Positions 15,338 through 24,031 of a stretch of DNA of 64,000 nucleotides are shown one piece after another. The position numbers and the translations under genes were made by a program. The stretch is taken from positions 1,426,001-1,490,000 of the forward strand of contig NZ_CP014571.1 of assembly GCF_017357425.1 (NCBI RefSeq), in the 5' to 3' direction. The notes below the pieces were generated by a model. The model searched no databases. It was not told the origin of the DNA and worked only from the letters and a program-made list of their open reading frames with translations. Position 1 is the first letter of the stretch. Each line of letters begins with the position of its first letter. Source of the DNA: Arthrobacter sp. D5-1 (GTDB lineage: Bacteria > Actinomycetota > Actinomycetes > Actinomycetales > Micrococcaceae).

Positions 15338-16947
15338 TCGCCGTTCCCGTCCGCGGGAAGGCCCGCCACCAACTCGTCCACGTACTGCAGCGCAAACCAC
15401 AGCTCGGCTCGAACCTGGGCCTGGTTGAGGTCCATGTCCAGAAGGTCGGCCAGCACGCCGATCTGCCGCCGCACGCTGTTACGGTGCAGGCCCAGCAGTT
15501 TGGCCGAGCCGTCCCAGCTGCCGTTTTCGCTGAGCCAACCCCTCAACACGGCAAGAAGCGGGTCTCGCCTCTCCGGTTCGAGCGCCAGCACGGGTGCAAG
15601 GAGGCGTTCGGCCAGCATGGTCCCGGCTTCGCGGCCCAGGAGGCCTGCGACGGACCACGTGACCTCGTCCACGCGTGCGCTCTTGCCGCTCTGCTGGACA
15701 CGGCTGCGCAGCGAGCCCACCCGCTGATAGGCCGCTTGGAGTCCAAGAAGCTCCGTCGGTTCTCCGATGACCAGCCGCCAGCCGAGTTTCTCGATGTCCG
15801 CCAGGAGCGAATCGTCCACCTTCAGCCGCGTAATCGCCGCGAAACCATACTCCGTGATCTCCACAAGCTTGGTGTCGAAGAGCCTCCGCCATTGCAGCAG
15901 TTCACGGACGGGCCCGTCGTCAGCAGCGCCATCCACCCGGACCCCTTGCACCACGCGCATCTGCCCGGATCTGGTGGAGGACAGACTCTGGGCGAGCAGG
16001 TCCTTGAGGCCGTTGACATGCTTGGTGGAGCCGGATGTCAGCGAGTCCGGGTGAAGCAGCACCGCCGTGGCCAGTTGGCTGGGAGCCAGCGACCCACTGG
16101 TCCTTTGCCGCACCAGCAGTTCCAACAACCCCACAGCCGACTGCACCACGTTGTTCTGCGCAGACGTCAGCGGTGCATCGGAGCCCAAGATCAAGGCCCC
16201 GAGGTTGGCGTCCTTGGTGCTCCGCAATGGATGCCCAAACACCAGCGCTGAACCGGGTTGTTCGAAGCCGTCCATTTCAACGCGCGGCCCGCTGCCGGAC
16301 AGCAGCCGCTCCAGCATGGGCGACAGCAATGAATGCTCGACGCCGGTGCTCCCGCCGGCGTTGTGCCCCCGCGCCCGGACCCGTCCGTCCGCCCCCACCA
16401 GCACGGCCCACACCGGCACCCGCTGAACCAGCGCTGCCAGCAGTTCGTGTTCCGGTCTGGGGGAGAGGACTGCCCGCATGAGTTGGCGGTTGGTCTCGGC
16501 AAGTTGGCGGAAGACCCGCGCATTGTCCGTCTCCAGAAGCTGGGAGAACTCCAGCCCGATCGCAGCGAACGGCACGGATTCCGGGACCTCGAACAACGTG
16601 AGGTTGTGCTTGCGGCAAGCGTCCAGCAGCACCTCCGGTACGGCGTCGAAGTACGGCCTGATGCCGAAGCCCAGCGCCGCCACTTTCGCGTCCACCAGCC
16701 GCTGGACGTAGGCATCCACCTTGGCCGCCGAGCCGCCCTTCCCCAGGAAAGGCAGCCCGGCGGTGAGGAGGAACTCGCCCTCGGGAAGGTACGGCGTGGG
16801 GTCTTCGAGCTCACTCGGTTCCACCCACCTCAGCAGCGAGCCGCCGCTGCCGCCGTCGTGAAGCATTGTCAACTCCGGCGGCAGCTGCTCCACAAACTGT
16901 GCGAGCGTGACGAAACTCAGGCGGGCGGTGGCGGGCTCAGGCGACAT
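15334..16947 (-). CDS. PucR family transcriptional regulator
   Basis: A 537-residue regulator. The N-terminal part (residues about 10-125) is a PucR-type ligand domain (TPYLPEGEFLLTAGLPF, then VAALGFGIRPYF). A GGDEF-like middle region follows, and residues about 470-530 form the C-terminal helix-turn-helix (LLGLHRNSVRRQIGVL). The start is ATG 16945-16947, overlapping the end of alr by 11 bases; longer frames run into alr. PucR proteins often activate nitrogen or amino acid catabolism, so regulation of the surrounding lysine genes is the natural hypothesis. No operator was identified. Confidence 0.88.
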   Translation of the reverse strand: MSPEPATARLSFVTLAQFVEQLPPELTMLHDGGSGGSLLRWVEPSELEDPTPYLPEGEFLLTAGLPFLGKGGSAAKVDAYVQRLVDAKVAALGFGIRPYFDAVPEVLLDACRKHNLTLFEVPESVPFAAIGLEFSQLLETDNARVFRQLAETNRQLMRAVLSPRPEHELLAALVQRVPVWAVLVGADGRVRARGHNAGGSTGVEHSLLSPMLERLLSGSGPRVEMDGFEQPGSALVFGHPLRSTKDANLGALILGSDAPLTSAQNNVVQSAVGLLELLVRQRTSGSLAPSQLATAVLLHPDSLTSGSTKHVNGLKDLLAQSLSSTRSGQMRVVQGVRVDGAADDGPVRELLQWRRLFDTKLVEITEYGFAAITRLKVDDSLLADIEKLGWRLVIGEPTELLGLQAAYQRVGSLRSRVQQSGKSARVDEVTWSVAGLLGREAGTMLAERLLAPVLALEPERRDPLLAVLRGWLSENGSWDGSAKLLGLHRNSVRRQIGVLADLLDMDLNQAQVRAELWFALQYVDELVAGLPADGNGD

Positions 16948-18169
16948 GGTCCTGCCCGGCGGCGGCCGGCTCCTGGTAGTCGGGGCACTTGTAAGCAGTA
17001 GTTGCATACGCACGGGGGAGGCGCGGGGCGATCCTGTTGATGATCTCGTCGCCATGGCTGCCGATCGCGGCTCCCCAGTCGTCGGCGCTCGCCGCCCCGG
17101 AGGCAGGATCGCCGAACAGCACCGCGGTGTCTCCGACCTCGATTCCTGAAGCATCCGGGCCGAGGTCAACCATGAACTGGTCCATGCAGACCTTGCCGAT
17201 CACCGGCACGCTGCGGCCCGCGATGTTCACTACGGACCGGCCACTGATGCCCTTGGGGATGCCATCTGCGTATCCGAGTGGAATGAGCCCGAGGTAGCGC
17301 GGCTCGTACGTGATGGCCTGGTGTTCGTAGCTGACCCCGGTCCCCGCCGGAACCTTCTTGACCATGACCAAAGGTGCCGTCACGCTGAGTGCCGGACGCA
17401 GACCGAAATCCGCCGGGTTGAGGTGGTCAGCCGGTGCAAGGCCGTAGATGGCCAGCCCTGCCCGGACCATGTCGAAATGGAATTCGGGCCGGTCCAGGAT
17501 GTTCGCCGAACTGGAAACATGCCGGAGCTGCGGGTTCAGGCCGGCTTCACGGGCTTCCCGCACAGCGTCCTCGAACTCCGCGACGGCGGTGGCGTTGCCC
17601 GGGTGGGCAGGCACATCGGCCCAGGCCAGGTGGGTCCAGAGGCCGCGCACGCGGAGGGTCCCGTCCACTTCAGCCTTGCGGGCGGCGGCGACAAGTTCCG
17701 CCCAATCTTCCTTGCGTGCACCGCCGCGGCTCAGTCCGCTGTCCAGTTCGAGATGTACGACGGCGGGGCGGCCAACGCGGTCTGCGATGCCAGCCAGGAC
17801 CTCGAGTTGCGTGACGCTTCCGAGCGAAACATCGATGTCGTTTTCCAGCGCCTCGAGAATGGTGGAGCTTGTCTGGGATGCCAGATAGAGCCACGAAAGT
17901 ATGGGGACTGTGATCCCTGCATGGCGAAGGGCTATGGCTTCGGTGAGCTGGGCTGTTCCCAGCCAGTCCGCCCCGGCCTGGACGGCAGTGCGGGCTACCT
18001 CCACCAGTCCGTGGCCATAGGCATTTCCCTTGACTACGGCCATGAAGGAGGGCGCTTCAGTGCGCTTTTTCAGGGCTTTGACATTGTCTGAAATCGCGGA
18101 CAGGTCAACGGTGACCTGCCCCGACAGAGCCGCCGGAGCGGCTCCTTGATAGTGTGCATTACGTCTCAT
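16937..18169 (-). CDS. alr: Alanine racemase family protein (PLP-dependent)
   Basis: A 410-residue fold-type III racemase. Key residues are present: PLP lysine Lys47 in VVKGNAYGHG, catalytic Tyr281 in GTGVSYEHQ, and the C-terminal VIGKVCMDQFMVDLG segment. It has no signal peptide, so it acts in the cytoplasm. It could be the housekeeping enzyme supplying D-alanine for peptidoglycan. Its position between the DavA and DavB homologues, overlapping pucR, also allows a broad-specificity role in turning D-lysine into L-lysine. Sequence alone does not separate these. A likely -10 box TATAGT (minus strand, 18183-18178) lies eight bases before the ATG. Confidence 0.88.
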   Translation of the reverse strand: MRRNAHYQGAAPAALSGQVTVDLSAISDNVKALKKRTEAPSFMAVVKGNAYGHGLVEVARTAVQAGADWLGTAQLTEAIALRHAGITVPILSWLYLASQTSSTILEALENDIDVSLGSVTQLEVLAGIADRVGRPAVVHLELDSGLSRGGARKEDWAELVAAARKAEVDGTLRVRGLWTHLAWADVPAHPGNATAVAEFEDAVREAREAGLNPQLRHVSSSANILDRPEFHFDMVRAGLAIYGLAPADHLNPADFGLRPALSVTAPLVMVKKVPAGTGVSYEHQAITYEPRYLGLIPLGYADGIPKGISGRSVVNIAGRSVPVIGKVCMDQFMVDLGPDASGIEVGDTAVLFGDPASGAASADDWGAAIGSHGDEIINRIAPRLPRAYATTAYKCPDYQEPAAAGQDHVA

Positions 18170-18267
18170 GGTTGAACACTATAGGTCATTTTGCACCGCA
18201 GTGAGAGGTGGCTCACATGCCAGTCTTGTGGAGGGGAAATCGAAACTACTTTGAAGGGACGTCAAGG

Positions 18268-19794
18268 GTGACTGTGCCTGTGAACACCAAAAACACTGCG
18301 GCGGAGAGTGCCACCAGGCCGAGCCTCGGAGCTCAGCTTCTGCGCCGCAAGCCGATCGGCCAGATGGTCAGCGAAGCCGGAAGCAGCGAGGGCGGTACGC
18401 CTTTGGTCCGCAGCTTCGGCGTTCTTCAGCTGACCATGATCAGCGTCGGTGCCACGCTTGGCACCGGCATCCTGGTGATCCTTGGAGAATCCGTACCGCT
18501 GGCCGGCCCGGCGATCTGGATCTCGTTTGTCATCGCTGGCCTCGCTGCGCTGCTCTCCGCTGTGTCGTATGCGGAAATGGCGGGCCTTGTCCCGGTGGCC
18601 GGCTCCAGCTACTCCTACTCCTACGCCACCATGGGCGAGGGCATGGCCTGGGTCTGCGGCTGGTGCCTCGTGCTGGAGTACGCGGTCTCCGTTGCGGCTG
18701 TCGCTGTAGGCGCGGGGCAGTACGTCAACGAGACCCTCGCCGCATTTGGCCAGTTCCTGCCGGACGCGATCAGCCAGCCGCCGGGAGACGGCGGCCTGGT
18801 GAACGTGCCTGCCATGGTGATCGTGATCCTGGCCATGCTTCTGCTGGTCCGAGGCGCCCGCGAGAGTGCATGGATTAACACGGCGATTGTCGTCGTCAAG
18901 GTAGGCATCCTGCTCTTCTTCTGCGCAGTAGCCTTCACCGCTTTCAACGCAGGCAACTTCGAGCCTTTGCTGCCCATGGGCGCCGCTGGTGTTTCTGCTG
19001 CCGCGTCCAGCGTTTTCTTCTCCTACATCGGCTTCGACGCCGCCTCCACGGCGGGTGAGGAAGCCAAGAACCCCAAGCGGGATCTTCCCCGGGCCATCAT
19101 GCTGTCCATGGTGATCGTCACCAGTATCTACGTCCTGGTTGCCGTCGCGGCCATTGGTGCCCGTCCGTGGGGTTGGTTCGACGGTACAGAAGCTGCATTG
19201 GTGCAGATCCTGCACGAGATCACCGGGCAGCCGTGGATCGCCCTGGTCTTCTCCATCGGTGCAGTCCTTGCGATTGCCAGCATTGTGCTGACCGTGTTGT
19301 ACGGCCAGACCCGGATCATGCTCTCCATGTCCCGCGACGGCATGGTGCCCAAGGTCTTTGGGCGCATCTCCCGCCGAACCGGCACCCCTGTCGCTGGAAC
19401 ATTGATCGTCGGTATCGCCGTCGCCCTTGCCGCTGGCCTGGTCCCACTTGGTGCCCTTGCGGACGCCACCAGCATCGGAACCCTCTTCGCGTTCGCGCTG
19501 GTCAACGTTGCCGTCATCTACCTGCGACGCAACCGTCCAGATCTCGAGCGGAGCTTCCGGGTCCCGCTGTACCCGATCACTCCCATCCTGGGCACGCTGA
19601 TGTGCGCTTACCTGATGCTCAACCTCGGCGCCGACACCTGGATCACCTTCGGCGTATGGATGCTGGTGGGTATCGCCATCTACTTCGGCTATGGACGCCG
19701 GAATTCCAAGGTAGCCGCGCTCAGCGAGCAGGACTACCGTGAACTAACCACCAGGGCCGTGAGCCCGGAACCTGTGAAAGCAGCAAACTCATGA
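18268..19794 (+). CDS. APC superfamily amino acid permease, probable lysine transporter of the dav locus
   Basis: A 508-residue transporter with about twelve predicted helices and the APC start signature (MISVGATLGTGILVILGE, with the GxG-containing unwound helix 1). YIGFDAASTAGEEAKNPKRD is the conserved helix 6 region of cationic amino acid transporters. GTG 18268 follows an AAGGGA ribosome site; an upstream codon at 18208 would add twenty unlikely residues. The stop overlaps the start of the amine oxidase by ATGA, so import and the first catabolic step are coupled. Lysine as substrate is inferred from davB. Confidence 0.85.
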   Translation: MTVPVNTKNTAAESATRPSLGAQLLRRKPIGQMVSEAGSSEGGTPLVRSFGVLQLTMISVGATLGTGILVILGESVPLAGPAIWISFVIAGLAALLSAVSYAEMAGLVPVAGSSYSYSYATMGEGMAWVCGWCLVLEYAVSVAAVAVGAGQYVNETLAAFGQFLPDAISQPPGDGGLVNVPAMVIVILAMLLLVRGARESAWINTAIVVVKVGILLFFCAVAFTAFNAGNFEPLLPMGAAGVSAAASSVFFSYIGFDAASTAGEEAKNPKRDLPRAIMLSMVIVTSIYVLVAVAAIGARPWGWFDGTEAALVQILHEITGQPWIALVFSIGAVLAIASIVLTVLYGQTRIMLSMSRDGMVPKVFGRISRRTGTPVAGTLIVGIAVALAAGLVPLGALADATSIGTLFAFALVNVAVIYLRRNRPDLERSFRVPLYPITPILGTLMCAYLMLNLGADTWITFGVWMLVGIAIYFGYGRRNSKVAALSEQDYRELTTRAVSPEPVKAANS

Positions 19795-21488
19795 CCATCG
19801 CCACCGAACTACCCGTCGTCGATGAACCGGGAGCGCCTGCCGGCGCACCGATCACCATGCTGAACCCGGACTTCCCGTTCAGCTATGACCACTACCTGGC
19901 CCACCCCGGCGGACTGGGCTCCGTTCCCGAGGAGCTCCTCGGCACGGAAGTTGCCATCATCGGCGCCGGCCTGTCCGGACTCGTCACCGCCTACGAGTTG
20001 ATGAAGCTTGGCCTCAAGCCAGTGATCTATGAGGCCGACCAGATCGGTGGGCGTCTCCGGACCGCGAGCTTCCCGTCAGCGCCCGGCGTCGTGGCAGACC
20101 TTGGCGGCATGCGATTCCCGGTCTCCGGCAAGGCCTTCTACCACTACGTTGACCTGCTCGGCCTGGACACCAACGAATTTCCCAACCCCATGGCGCCGGC
20201 AACCTCCTCCACGGTGATTGAGCTCGCGGGTAAGAAGCACTACGCAACCACGGCCGATGAGCTGCCGGAGTTTTTCCGCGAAGTAGCCGACGCCTGGAAA
20301 GCCGCAGTCAATGACGGTGCAGCCTTCGCGGAGATGCAGGAAGCCATCAAGGCCCGCGACACCAAGCGGATCAAGGAAATCTGGAACGCGCTCCTCCCGG
20401 AACTCGACGAGCAGACCTTCTACGGCTTCATCGCCGCCAGCAAGTCCTTCAAGGAAGCCGGCTTCGCACACCGCGAGGCGTTCGGCCAAGTGGGCTTCGG
20501 TACCGGCGGTTGGGACACCGACTTCCCCAACTCCATCCTCGAAATCCTCCGCGTGGTCTACACCGACGCGGACGATCAGCACCGCTCCATTGCGGGAGGA
20601 GCGCAAAGGCTCCCCGAGGCACTCTGGAACCATGCGCCGTCGAACCTCGCTCACTGGCCCCAAGGCACCTCGTTGGCTTCCCTGCACAGCGGTTCCCCGC
20701 GCGGAGCCGTGGACAACATCCGCCGCGCTGGGAACGGCGACCTGCTGGTCCGCGAAAACTGGGGACGCGAAGCCACCTACCAAGCAGTGGTGACCACCTG
20801 CCAGTCCTGGCTGCTGTCCACGCGCATCCACACCGAGGAAGCTTTGTTCCCGGCCGAGCTGTGGACTGCGATCGAGCGTTCGCACTACATGCAGTCCTCA
20901 AAGACCTTTGTGATGGTGGACCGGCCGTTCTGGAAGGATATCGATCCCGAAACCGGCCGCGAGGTCCTGTCCATGACGCTCACCGACCGCCTCAACCGGG
21001 CAACGTACTTGCTCGACGACGGACCGGACAAGCCCGCTGTCATGCTCCTGTCCTACACCTGGAATGACGACGCCCTGAAATGGCTGGCCCTTAGCGCCGA
21101 CGAACGCGTGAAGCTGATGCTCCACTCGCTGCAGCAGATCTACCCGGGCGTGGATATTGCCAGCCACATCGTCGGGCAGCCGATCACCGTGTCGTGGGAA
21201 GCGGATCCCAACTTCATGGGTGCGTTCAAGGCCAACCTGCCCGGGCACTACCGTTACCAGCAGCGCCTTTTCACGCACTTCAAGCAGGACGAGTTGCCGG
21301 AGCACCAACGCGGCATCTTCCTCGCCGGAGATGACGTGTCCTTCACCGCAGGCTGGGCCGAGGGCGCCGTGACTACGGGCCTCAATGCTGTGTGGGGCGT
21401 GGTGAACCACCTGGGCGGCACATCCGCTGCCGGTAACCCCGGACCGGGCGACCTCTTGGGCGAGCTCGGCCCGATCAGCCTGGACTAG
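19791..21488 (+). CDS. davB: Lysine 2-monooxygenase (DavB), flavin amine oxidase family
   Basis: A 565-residue flavoprotein that would convert L-lysine and O2 to 5-aminovaleramide, CO2 and water. The FAD motif GAGLSG is at residues 58-63, with Glu81 ending the second strand, followed by the GG motif GGRLRT. The recalled Pseudomonas putida DavB has closely similar segments (NPDFPFSYDHYLAHP, FGQVGFGTGGWDTDFPNS, YMQSSKTFVMVDRPFWKD, LSMTLTDRLNR), a match stronger than to tryptophan or phenylalanine 2-monooxygenases. The C-terminal FAD segment is IFLAGDDVSFTAGWAEGA. The gene overlaps the permease by four bases. Downstream transaminase and dehydrogenase genes (davT/davD type) are not in the window. 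Confidence 0.82.
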   Translation: MTIATELPVVDEPGAPAGAPITMLNPDFPFSYDHYLAHPGGLGSVPEELLGTEVAIIGAGLSGLVTAYELMKLGLKPVIYEADQIGGRLRTASFPSAPGVVADLGGMRFPVSGKAFYHYVDLLGLDTNEFPNPMAPATSSTVIELAGKKHYATTADELPEFFREVADAWKAAVNDGAAFAEMQEAIKARDTKRIKEIWNALLPELDEQTFYGFIAASKSFKEAGFAHREAFGQVGFGTGGWDTDFPNSILEILRVVYTDADDQHRSIAGGAQRLPEALWNHAPSNLAHWPQGTSLASLHSGSPRGAVDNIRRAGNGDLLVRENWGREATYQAVVTTCQSWLLSTRIHTEEALFPAELWTAIERSHYMQSSKTFVMVDRPFWKDIDPETGREVLSMTLTDRLNRATYLLDDGPDKPAVMLLSYTWNDDALKWLALSADERVKLMLHSLQQIYPGVDIASHIVGQPITVSWEADPNFMGAFKANLPGHYRYQQRLFTHFKQDELPEHQRGIFLAGDDVSFTAGWAEGAVTTGLNAVWGVVNHLGGTSAAGNPGPGDLLGELGPISLD

Positions 21489-21543
21489 TCATTTACGTTG
21501 CGGGCCCTGCATTCGGCTCTCAGCGACTCTTTGCTGCCGTCAC

Positions 21544-22257
21544 CTACCTCAGTGCAGCGGCGAGGCCGAGCATAGCCAGCGCGAAGATCGGGAAGAGCCA
21601 GGTGCCCACCAGTGCCGTGATCCTGTTGCCCCTGCCACTGCCGTGAGCGGCAGGTGTGCTGGGGTCGGTGATCTCGTCCGGATCGGTGCCCCTGGAGCGG
21701 ATGGTGCCAACTATCGACAAAGCAATCATGGTGGCGGCACTGCCGACGAGCCAAGGGAGAGGATCCAGTTCCAGCCACGCATCCGCCCGCTGCGTCGGGG
21801 CTGCAATGCCGGAGAGGAGCCCGGAGATCACGCAGATGGCGACCAGGGCTACGAGCACCCAGATGCGTCGGACTGCTGCCGTGAGGTACAGGGGCAGGAA
21901 AGCAATGACCACAAGTGGTGTTGCGAGGAAAGCTGCCTGTGCCGGCGACATAAGCATCATCTCGGACCGGACCCACGGCACCACCGCCTGGTTGAAGAGC
22001 AAAAAGGCCAAGAGGCCCAGCAAGGCTGGCCCTAGCGCCTTCTTGACCCATTCATGTTTCGGTGCGGTCGGTAGTTCCAGCCCGGCGGCGTAGCTGCGCG
22101 CCGGTCCGAACGCCTCCTCAGCCTGCTGCCCGGTGTCGGCGAGGAGTTCGCGGGCGCTTGCCACGGCGTCGCCAATCGCGTTCCCGTGCACCTGGCGGAG
22201 GCGAAGTTCCAGAACGAGTTCGTCAAACCACTTCTTGTCCGTCGTTACCTGCGTCAT
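21544..22257 (-). CDS. PadR-linked membrane protein with HAAS-like N-terminal domain
   Basis: A 237-residue protein. Residues about 8-65 resemble the HAAS helical domain (LVLELRLRQVHGNAIGDAVASA), followed by five or so membrane segments. Such proteins usually sit immediately downstream of a PadR regulator and are thought to sense membrane or transport signals. Here it overlaps padR by ATGA, so the pair is co-translated. No enzymatic motif is visible. Confidence 0.75.
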   Translation of the reverse strand: MTQVTTDKKWFDELVLELRLRQVHGNAIGDAVASARELLADTGQQAEEAFGPARSYAAGLELPTAPKHEWVKKALGPALLGLLAFLLFNQAVVPWVRSEMMLMSPAQAAFLATPLVVIAFLPLYLTAAVRRIWVLVALVAICVISGLLSGIAAPTQRADAWLELDPLPWLVGSAATMIALSIVGTIRSRGTDPDEITDPSTPAAHGSGRGNRITALVGTWLFPIFALAMLGLAAALR

Positions 22258-22640
22258 GTGCTGGACTCCTTCGTGTGCTGACCGTCGTCGAGGTAGGTGT
22301 TGCTGAGGTGTGTGAACCGAACCCAGTCCGCGCTGAGCCGGAGCATTTCGGCGCGCCCGTGGTCAGTCAAAGCGAAATACTTGCGGCCCGGACCGCCCTC
22401 GCCCGCACGCCACTCGGTAGTGACCAAGCCGGCCGCTTCGTAGCGGGTGAGGAGCGGGTACAGCGTGCCGCCTTTGATGGTGCCAAACCCATTGCGTTCA
22501 AGTTCAGTGATGATCGCGTAGCCGTACGAGGGTCCGGCGGCAAGGGCACGAAGCGCCAGGAAGCCCAGTGTCGCCCTCAGCCAATCACTCGGCCAATCGG
22601 TGCCTATGGGCCTCGAAGGATCAGGAAGGGAATCGATCAT
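22254..22640 (-). CDS. PadR family transcriptional regulator
   Basis: A 128-residue winged-helix regulator (LRALAAGPSYGYAIITEL, then GGTLYPLLTRYEAAGLV and GPGRKYFALTDHG), the classic PadR pattern. ATG 22640 is preceded by GACAAT six bases upstream and TTTACA 17 bases further, which looks like a leaderless promoter. An inverted repeat AAGTAG-N13-CTACTT at 22658-22682 lies across this promoter, consistent with autorepression. Confidence 0.88.
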   Translation of the reverse strand: MIDSLPDPSRPIGTDWPSDWLRATLGFLALRALAAGPSYGYAIITELERNGFGTIKGGTLYPLLTRYEAAGLVTTEWRAGEGGPGRKYFALTDHGRAEMLRLSADWVRFTHLSNTYLDDGQHTKESST

Positions 22641-22657
22641 GACTATATTGTCACTCT

Positions 22658-22682
22658 AAGTAGTTGGTCTGTAAAGCTACTT
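22658..22682. promoter_or_regulatory. Inverted repeat in the padR promoter
   Basis: AAGTAG at 22658-22663 and CTACTT at 22677-22682 are exact inverted copies 13 bases apart. They bracket the -35 box TTTACA of padR, so they are a candidate PadR operator. Confidence 0.55.
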
Positions 22683-22689
22683 AAATGGT

Positions 22690-22744
22690 GCGAGGCCCGC
22701 TCTGCATCCCAAAACTTCAGGTTAGGGCGCAGAGCGGGCCTCGC
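22690..22744. repeat. Long perfect inverted repeat, possible terminator
   Basis: Two perfect 16-base arms (22690-22705 and 22729-22744) flank a 23-base loop. It lies between the padR promoter and the 3' end of the gamma-carbonic-anhydrase-like gene. It is well placed to end that transcript, but no T-tract follows on either strand. Confidence 0.6.
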
Positions 22745-22752
22745 ATTCGGCG

Positions 22753-23271
22753 TTAAGCGTGCATGTCCCGGTGCGCCGCCGCGAGTTCCTTGTAGTGCGC
22801 GGCGTTGTGCTTCACACCCTCGAACTCTTCATCGGTGAGCTCGCGGCGGACCTTCGCGGGCACGCCAGCCACCAGGGAGCGTGGGGGAATGACAGTGCCC
22901 TCCAACACCACGGCGCCGGCGGCAATGAGCGAGCCCGTGCCGATCACAGCGCCGTTGAGGATGGTTGCGCTCATGCCGATCAGGCAGTCGTCCTCCACAG
23001 TGCAGCCGTGGACCACAGCGCTGTGCCCTACGGATACGCGCTCGCCGACCGTGCAGGGGAAACCGGGGTCGGCGTGGAGGACTACGTTGTCCTGGAGGTT
23101 CGAACCTGCGCCGACGCTGATTGCAGCCGTATCTGCGCGGACGGAGACACCGTAGAAGGCGCTGGAGTCCTGGGCCAACGTGGCCTTGCCGATAATGGAT
23201 GCGGTGGGTGCCACGAAGGCGGATTCATGGATGGCCGGGGTGTCCCCGGCGAACGTGTAAGAGGGAGCCAT
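22753..23271 (-). CDS. Gamma-carbonic anhydrase-like hexapeptide repeat protein
   Basis: A 172-residue left-handed beta-helix protein. Hexapeptide repeats fill residues about 15-130 (ASIIGKATLAQDSSAFYG, VGAGSNLQDNVVLHAD, VSVGHSAVVHGCTVEDD, IGTGSLIAAGAVVLEGT), then the typical ending PPRSLVAGVPAKVRREL and a C-terminal helix. Candidate zinc histidines are in VVLHAD and VGHSAVVHGC. It belongs to the YrdA/PaaY/CaiE group; carbonic anhydrase activity is not assured. The ATG at 23271 follows TAAGCT by seven bases, suggesting a leaderless start. Confidence 0.85.
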   Translation of the reverse strand: MAPSYTFAGDTPAIHESAFVAPTASIIGKATLAQDSSAFYGVSVRADTAAISVGAGSNLQDNVVLHADPGFPCTVGERVSVGHSAVVHGCTVEDDCLIGMSATILNGAVIGTGSLIAAGAVVLEGTVIPPRSLVAGVPAKVRRELTDEEFEGVKHNAAHYKELAAAHRDMHA

Positions 23272-23287
23272 GGTGCCCAGCTTATTT

Positions 23288-23353
23288 CCCAACTGGGTAA
23301 CAGCACATGTCGCACTGGGCTCTCAGTGGGACGTTTGCTGTTACCTACATGGG
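23288..23353. repeat. 66-bp palindromic repeat, copy 1
   Basis: Starts CCCAACTGGGTAACAGCA and ends TTTGCTGTTACCTACATGGG. It matches a second element at 39265-39330 at about 54 of 66 positions. Each copy folds on itself through GTAACAGCA/TGCTGTTAC-type arms and an inner CACTG/CAGTG stem. This copy overlaps the 3' end of the methyltransferase gene and supplies its last Met codon and TAG stop. Confidence 0.75.
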
Positions 23354-24010
23354 CAAAGGGGTGCGGAGGACCAGGAATTGGTAGTGCTGGACCCAGTTGC
23401 CCGCGCCGGGACCGGACTCCACGCCCACACCCTCGGGCCACGTCCGGAAATGCTCGATCGCGCCGTGCTCACCAAAGATCCGGCGCGCAGTATCGTCGCT
23501 GCGGCGGCTGAAGAACCGCCGCGGTTCATCGAGGTCCTCCGGGTTCAGGACTTCCTCATCGTCGCCTGACCAGAGTCCGACGGCGATCGGCGCACCAGGT
23601 GCGGTGACCCGCACCAGTTCGCTGACGACGTCGTGAATTCCGCTGTTGGGGACATGCAGAAGTGTGCTCATGGTCCACGCCGCATCGAAGACCGCATCCG
23701 GAAACGGCAGGTTCCGGCCGCTGGCCACAGTTGCCTCAAGTCCGGCCGCGCACGCCAGGTGAACACTTTCCGAGGACAAATCCACGCCGGTGTAGTGCAA
23801 TCCGGCGCGGACGAACTCCAAGCCCTCAACGCCTGTGCCGCACCCCAGCTCGAACAAGGAATGACGGTGTTCGGACTTCAGGAGCCGGATGAACCATTCT
23901 CTGCTCTCGACACGGTGTGGCGTGAGCGCGCGGGTGTTCCGAACAGGCGCCTGACGGTCGTAGTAGACCGCCAAATCAGCCTCGTGCTCGGCGTGAGGAA
24001 TGCCCCGCAT
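23345..24010 (-). CDS. Class I SAM-dependent methyltransferase
   Basis: A 221-residue enzyme with the Rossmann-like SAM site SLFELGCGTGVEGLEF (motif I), TGVDLSSESV (motif II) and FDAAWTMSTLLHV (motif IV). It belongs to the methyltransf_11/25 type, whose substrates range from small metabolites to quinones; none can be assigned. The last Met codon and stop lie in a 66-bp palindromic repeat, so the C-terminus may have been set by insertion of that element. Confidence 0.82.
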   Translation of the reverse strand: MRGIPHAEHEADLAVYYDRQAPVRNTRALTPHRVESREWFIRLLKSEHRHSLFELGCGTGVEGLEFVRAGLHYTGVDLSSESVHLACAAGLEATVASGRNLPFPDAVFDAAWTMSTLLHVPNSGIHDVVSELVRVTAPGAPIAVGLWSGDDEEVLNPEDLDEPRRFFSRRSDDTARRIFGEHGAIEHFRTWPEGVGVESGPGAGNWVQHYQFLVLRTPLPM

Positions 24011-24031
24011 ACACCCAGCATAGGAGCGGCG

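Noticed and set aside
16948..17169. N-terminal extension of the PucR frame
   Set aside because: It overlaps the alr coding region; the PucR domain begins right after ATG 16947.
19791..21488. Tryptophan 2-monooxygenase (auxin pathway) as the identity of the flavin amine oxidase
   Set aside because: The recalled DavB sequence matches much more closely, and the paired nitrilase-family amidase and permease fit the lysine route better.
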